Part shown: positions 59,346-64,000 of the stretch, in pieces
How positions within the stretch are numbered: the first letter of the stretch is position 1
How the letters are laid out: each line of letters starts with the position of its first letter
Origin: Chimonanthus salicifolius
Taxonomy: Eukaryota; Streptophyta; Magnoliopsida; Laurales; Calycanthaceae
DNA: 64,000 nt
Reading direction: 5' to 3'
NCBI GenBank assembly: GCA_013350335.1
Contig: CM023534.1
Location: 1,922,001 to 1,986,000 of the forward strand
Notes under the pieces: generated by a model
Told to the model about the DNA's origin: nothing
Seen by the model: the letters and a program-made list of their open reading frames with translations, nothing else
Database searches by the model: none
Made by a program: the position numbers and the translations under genes

Positions 59346-61489
59346 CCATACATCATCCACACCTTCAAATTCTTCATCTCCTCTCTTTAAAATTAGGTGA
59401 CTAGGCATAGACATTAGGATAGATCGACTAATGAAAATAATTTGTCAAATCTAAATATATAAGTCAATCCCTAATTAATGAAATAAATGGCTTACATCAT
59501 AATGATGATGAAATTTACGAAAAGACATACTTCTCATAAACGTATATATAATTGTGAAAAAATATTGAAAGAAATGTATATCTATGTATGTATCATATAT
59601 GCATTTGGATTGAAGTGTTGGATTCTAGTAAAACTCAAATGAAATCCTTTATTTAATTTAAAATCTATGTTAAATGTAATTTAAATTCAATTTGAGATGG
59701 GCAATGAAATATGAAATTGAATAATTTGGTTTGGTTATATTAAATTTCATAGAATAGCAACTCACATTTGAGATTTTGGTTGTCTTATTCACATATTAGT
59801 AAGTTGGGCACTAGAATTTTTATAAATAAGAAACATTGGCCGCCTTCTTTTCACATGGTGACATTTTAAAAGAAAGAACTTTTTGAATTATAATAAAAAA
59901 TTGGAGTTGTATGTATTTAGATCAAAGGAGTTAAGGTTAGGAGTTAAGGTTAGTAGATATTGCTAGAGGGGTGTGTCATTTATTTTGTTATTTTTTATTA
60001 ATTTTTTGAAAAAATTCCTTTAAGATAGTCTCAAATTTAGAATGGAATGGAGATGTTTTAACGTAACTCACATGTTTTGTATGATGTTTATGATTTTCCT
60101 AGTTTTTCAATATTTTCATGAAAATAAAGTTTTCGACTAATTACCATGAATTATAATGGAAAATAACGTTAGAACATGAATTTCATATTAACATTGTTTA
60201 AAAAAAAAAAACCAAATTGTACAGTTCAACCTTGTTGGACCTAAATCGATCTCTAACGCAATTCGGTTCTTCAAACAATTTAATTTATCCAAAAACTAAT
60301 GTGATTTTTTTTTTTCCTCCTCTTTCGCAAATAATGTCATTTTTCGTTGTTAACTAGTGTAGTATCATGGTCTCAATGTGATTTTCAAATTTTCACATTT
60401 TAATAATTTATTTTAAACACAGCAGTGTATTTTGTTATTATAATGTTATAGTAATATCAAAAACATTAATATCAAGTATTTGTTAATGTTTATTTTCTAC
60501 TTTTTAAAAAAAAAAAAATTGACATGCTTTATTCATATCAAAAAATTTACTTTGACAATCTAATACTTTAAAAAGGGTGCATTTTGTAACCAAAATATGT
60601 TCAAAATATTATTTATTTATTTTTAACTTGAAATTCTTTTTTTCCATATCGACATGATCATGTACCTTCCGTTCTCTCCGTACATTTCTCTATTAAATTT
60701 GAAAGAGTCTATAAATATGTCAAAGTCGATAAATTATATCAGCGGTACTGTGATACATGAGCTTATAGATGACTTTATAATTAGGGTAGATATCCTAGCA
60801 CGGATGAAATGTTTTTAGAGACACGGATTTTTTCAAACTTCTTACTTTACCCCATCCTGCTGTACCGAAGTATTTAAAAGAAAAAAGAATGTTAGAAATC
60901 GAGTCACTTATTGGATCAATTACCGAATCACTAAAATGAGACTGCTTTTTTATACAGAACAGTAAATTGGCTCACTGACCGGTTCACTTGTGAAGGATAA
61001 AGTTAAAAATCACGAAAACCCGTACCTCTAAAAGACTTCACCGTGTTAGGATGGCCACCCTATATTTATCAATGTCACAAATATTGATAATTATTTCAAA
61101 TTTACCATGTTTTATTCGTAAAATATCATTATCGTGTTAATAACGCCTATTTATCAGCATTACGGTAAATTCCGAATAAAATTGCATTAAATATAATATT
61201 GCAATAAATTCCCAGTAATTTCCTTATTAATATTTTCATTTATTATATTTTATTAATTTTTAAATATTATATTTTCCACGAGATTTTCTTATTAATTTCC
61301 GAGTAACACTCTGAGAATTTGAAAATATCCCGATATTACTAGTCGTCGTTAGTATACGAGAATGATATTTGTGACAATGATAGTTATAGAGATTAGTTTC
61401 AGGTAAAAATGTCTACAATAATTAAAAAATATGGACAGTATTCATTGATTCATCAGTCTAAAGGTCAACTGAGTTGACTCACCAAGTGA
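59346..61489. other. AT-rich intergenic DNA
   Basis: No gene or clear element. A 12 bp duplication (GTTAAGGTTAG) at 59928-59952 is trivial. Confidence 0.4.
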
Positions 61490-61625
61490 TCGTCATCAAG
61501 TAAGCATATATTATGACTCCACATAAAGTAGCTCACGTGGTAACATTCTGCCTCAGAAATCGGCATAGTTCGAGTCCAAGTCATGAAATAACTCAGTGGT
61601 TATCCTATAAAAGTTTAGAATGTCA
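61490..61625 (+). mobile_element. SINE-like fragment
   Basis: AAGTAGCTCACGTGGTAACATTC (box-A-like) and CATAGTTCGAGTCCAAG (box-B-like) are about 40 bases apart, followed by GTCATGAAATAACTCAGTGG. The pattern is tRNA-like but the arms do not pair. Confidence 0.45.
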
Positions 61626-62786
61626 CTCAAATGACTGATTTAGTAGGACTGTGCTCGAAATTCTTTCCCTCTTACCCTACATCATAAATTAAAGAAAAGA
61701 AAGTAACATTATTATGGGTTGGGAAATGTAGATATGAAAAGGCCAATCCTTTTTGGTACAGGTCATGGACAGAAATTTTGAAGGATAATGGCAGGCAGAT
61801 GGGGCCTAATGAGAGGACAAGAAAACTATGGTGGAATGAGTTGAAAGAGGCAGAAATAGACCCTGTCCATTGAATGTTTGAATTGACTTCACAATCCAAC
61901 TTCTTCTTTATATATTGCTCTCTACACTTGTACTTATCATGGATATATAATAACATTAGGAAACACACAAGCATGCTAAGCTAATTAACACAGTATATTA
62001 TCACAATAGAAATTATCAATAGATGAATCATATTAAATGAGTAATTGTAGAACATTTTAAAGTCAAAATTTAAAAGCAAAAGTGATTATTAACAATTCAA
62101 TCAAAACACATTAAAATTAATGACCATCTCATAATTAATTTATCTAATGTTACTCTTACCTTCATCTTAGAGTGCCACAGTAAAATGTTGAGGTACTTTT
62201 TTGAAAAATGTATCATTTATGGGGAATTAATTCATCAGACCAAATAATCGAACTAACCCAGTCAATCTTTTATCTTTATTTTGTGCTTTGTTAGTTATTA
62301 GACTAGTATGATCAAACCATATTTTTATTTTCATGGTCGGTTCGCTATTATTTAATATTTGATGTTTCAACTTGAATTTTAATACTGTATACTTTTTTAC
62401 CACTTAGGTAATGGTAAGTGGTGATATAAAAAGGGATCTCTATCAATCTTTGTGATAGTCTGCACCTTGTGGAGGAGAGGGAAACTCTAAGTGTCATACA
62501 TGACAGAGAACTACTGGACAAGAGAAAAAGTCGTTTGTGAGGTTGTTCGGATCTTGGAATATAGGTGATGCTTTTTCCTCAAACAACATGAGTTCTTTTG
62601 GGTGCATGGGCACACATCCTAATGTAAAACTACGAAGCCATGTGTATGAGTTTAAAACAAACAATATAGCAAGATAATTACAATTTTTTTCAATTTAAAA
62701 AATGAACATTAAGTCAAGAATGCAATTATCAACATAGATTTTAAAAAGGGTAATTTTGTAGAGTACTTAAATCCATTAGATAGAAG
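61626..62786. other. Intergenic DNA
   Basis: No gene or element recognised. Confidence 0.35.
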
Positions 62787-63196
62787 TAAGGCTGCAACTC
62801 GGGTAGGGTTTTGGAACAACCCGCATGATCCGACCCGAGAATCATGCGGGTCGGGTTGAGATTTTTGGATTAGCGGGTCAGGTCGAGTTGAGAAGATAAA
62901 AAACTGCATGGAATTCGGGTCGAGTCGGGTTGCAGATTTTACAAGTTAACCCAACCCCGCCCGACACAATCCGATCCAATCCGGTTAAAATTAGGCTAAA
63001 ATGGGTTCAGAATGCGGGTCGGGTCAGAATTTGGGTTGATTCGGGTTAGAATCCGGGTCGGGTCGGGTCGGGTCGGGTTGTGAAGTTCAGGTTGAAAATT
63101 CGAGTCGGATCGGATCGGATCGGATTCCATATATATCAAGTCGGGTCAAGTTGGGTTTTAAGAAACTCGACCCGTATGACCTAAGTTGCAGCGCTA
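62787..63196. mobile_element. hAT-like MITE with (GGGTC)n interior
   Basis: The 410 bp element has ends TAAGGCTGCAACT and (inverse of the right end) TAGCGCTGCAACT. The flanking 8-mers GATAGAAG (62779-62786) and CATAGGAG (63197-63204) match at six of eight positions. The interior has tandem GGGTC (about 63055-63080) and CGGAT runs (63105-63125). Confidence 0.75.
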
Positions 63197-64000
63197 CATA
63201 GGAGAGAATTTTTTTTTTTCTTAAAATAGAAGAGTTGAAAAGTACTTCATTTAATAATTAATATCAAGGGAGGAGTGAGTGTGGTTCCTTTCATATGGGC
63301 ATTCAAGACAGGTGACAAAAGATGCCCGTACTAAGACAATTATCATGTTTGCAGACCTTTTCTAGTTTTCTTTCTTTGTGTGGGCTTATGGCACAAGGGC
63401 CTATTCTGATTGGAACGGCCATCAGTTTGTTAAAACTTGGAAGATCTATTTGGATGGTAAAAAATATTGGATTGATTTGTTGGAAAATTGAAATTACCCA
63501 TTTAGTAATTGAATTATTAGGAATTGAACGATTCTACAAATTTATATTTCTCACTTCTCAATTTTATTTTATTTTTTCTATTTCCATATGGAATTTCTAG
63601 ATTGCTAGAATCACCGATGCATTGGCTCAAAAATGTTCACCTACCCAATTGAAGAAACGGCAAGGAAATTAACAGAAACACCAGTGGTCTTAATAACAAA
63701 AGACAACGGTATACTTTTTCGTAACTTAAATGATGACAAGTGAAAAAAATAGACAACCTCAACATATTTCTCTAAATTAGAGGAATCAAAATATGTAGAC
63801 GCGTAATTCAGAGGCAGATGAATTGGTTCGTCATAGAGCATCTTTGTTTAGAAATTGTAAATAATTTTATGTAATATGAAATCAGGTGATGCCAAACTTA
63901 TTCTGCTTGTTTAGTCTGGATGTATTTTTCCATTCTCTGATCAATAAAGTCGATTTAGAAATAAAATAAAATATGTGGACGCATTAGTCATTTAAGGCAA
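63197..64000. other. Intergenic DNA to window end
   Basis: A 92-residue open stretch at 63322-63600 shows no recognisable motif and is not called. Nothing else is seen. Confidence 0.35.

Noticed and set aside
63322..63600. A 92-residue plus-strand frame near the right edge
   Set aside because: Phe/Ile-rich composition follows the AT-rich DNA, with no motif and no neighbouring exon.

Overview
This window is nuclear DNA from a flowering plant. The exons are small with GT..AG introns, and the proteins are plant-type: a COMATOSE-like peroxisomal ABC transporter, a patellin, a plant dienelactone-hydrolase-like protein and a TFIIS-N/LW-domain protein. The intergenic DNA is AT-rich and full of LINE, SINE, TRIM, Copia and MITE relics. 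The species cannot be named from the sequence, but nothing looks grass-like.

Layout. (1) 160-845 (+): last four exons of a full-length peroxisomal ABCD transporter gene that starts to the left of the window. (2) 846-5282: intergenic, mostly a decayed antisense LINE. (3) 5283-11625 (+): a complete three-exon dienelactone-hydrolase-family gene. Its 4.8 kb second intron holds antisense LINE remains, a nested MITE-like element, and a tandem duplication that created a dead upstream copy of part of exon 3. (4) 11626-21956: intergenic with SINEs, several MITEs and a Copia 3' end. (5) 21957-26295 (-): a complete four-exon patellin gene with a diverged ~105 bp tandem repeat in intron 1. (6) 27.3-45.8 kb: gene-free AT-rich DNA with hAT-type MITEs, a TRIM retrotransposon with a perfect 160 bp duplication in its 3' LTR, a second minus-strand TRIM, SINE copies and a 3 x 69 bp tandem repeat. 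(7) 46685-49869 (-): a TFIIS N-terminal-domain gene of about 1060 residues, whose reading frame is broken twice. A 3'-UTR intron lies downstream, and 5'-UTR sequence probably reaches to ~58.05 kb across a very long intron. (8) 58.1-64 kb: intergenic, with a GC-rich patch and more MITEs.

The genes are unrelated housekeeping or signalling functions and do not form a pathway: fatty-acid import into peroxisomes, an organelle-targeted alpha/beta hydrolase, phosphoinositide/membrane-trafficking patellin, and a nuclear transcription-elongation-type factor. I found no clearly new biological system. The most informative features are structural: the duplicated and decayed exon, the doubly frameshifted but otherwise open TFIIS-N gene, two small TRIM elements, and several MITE families with intact target-site duplications. 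No CRISPR array, rRNA or convincing functional tRNA gene was seen. Intron and UTR boundaries are read from splice motifs and protein similarity recalled from known families, without transcript support.
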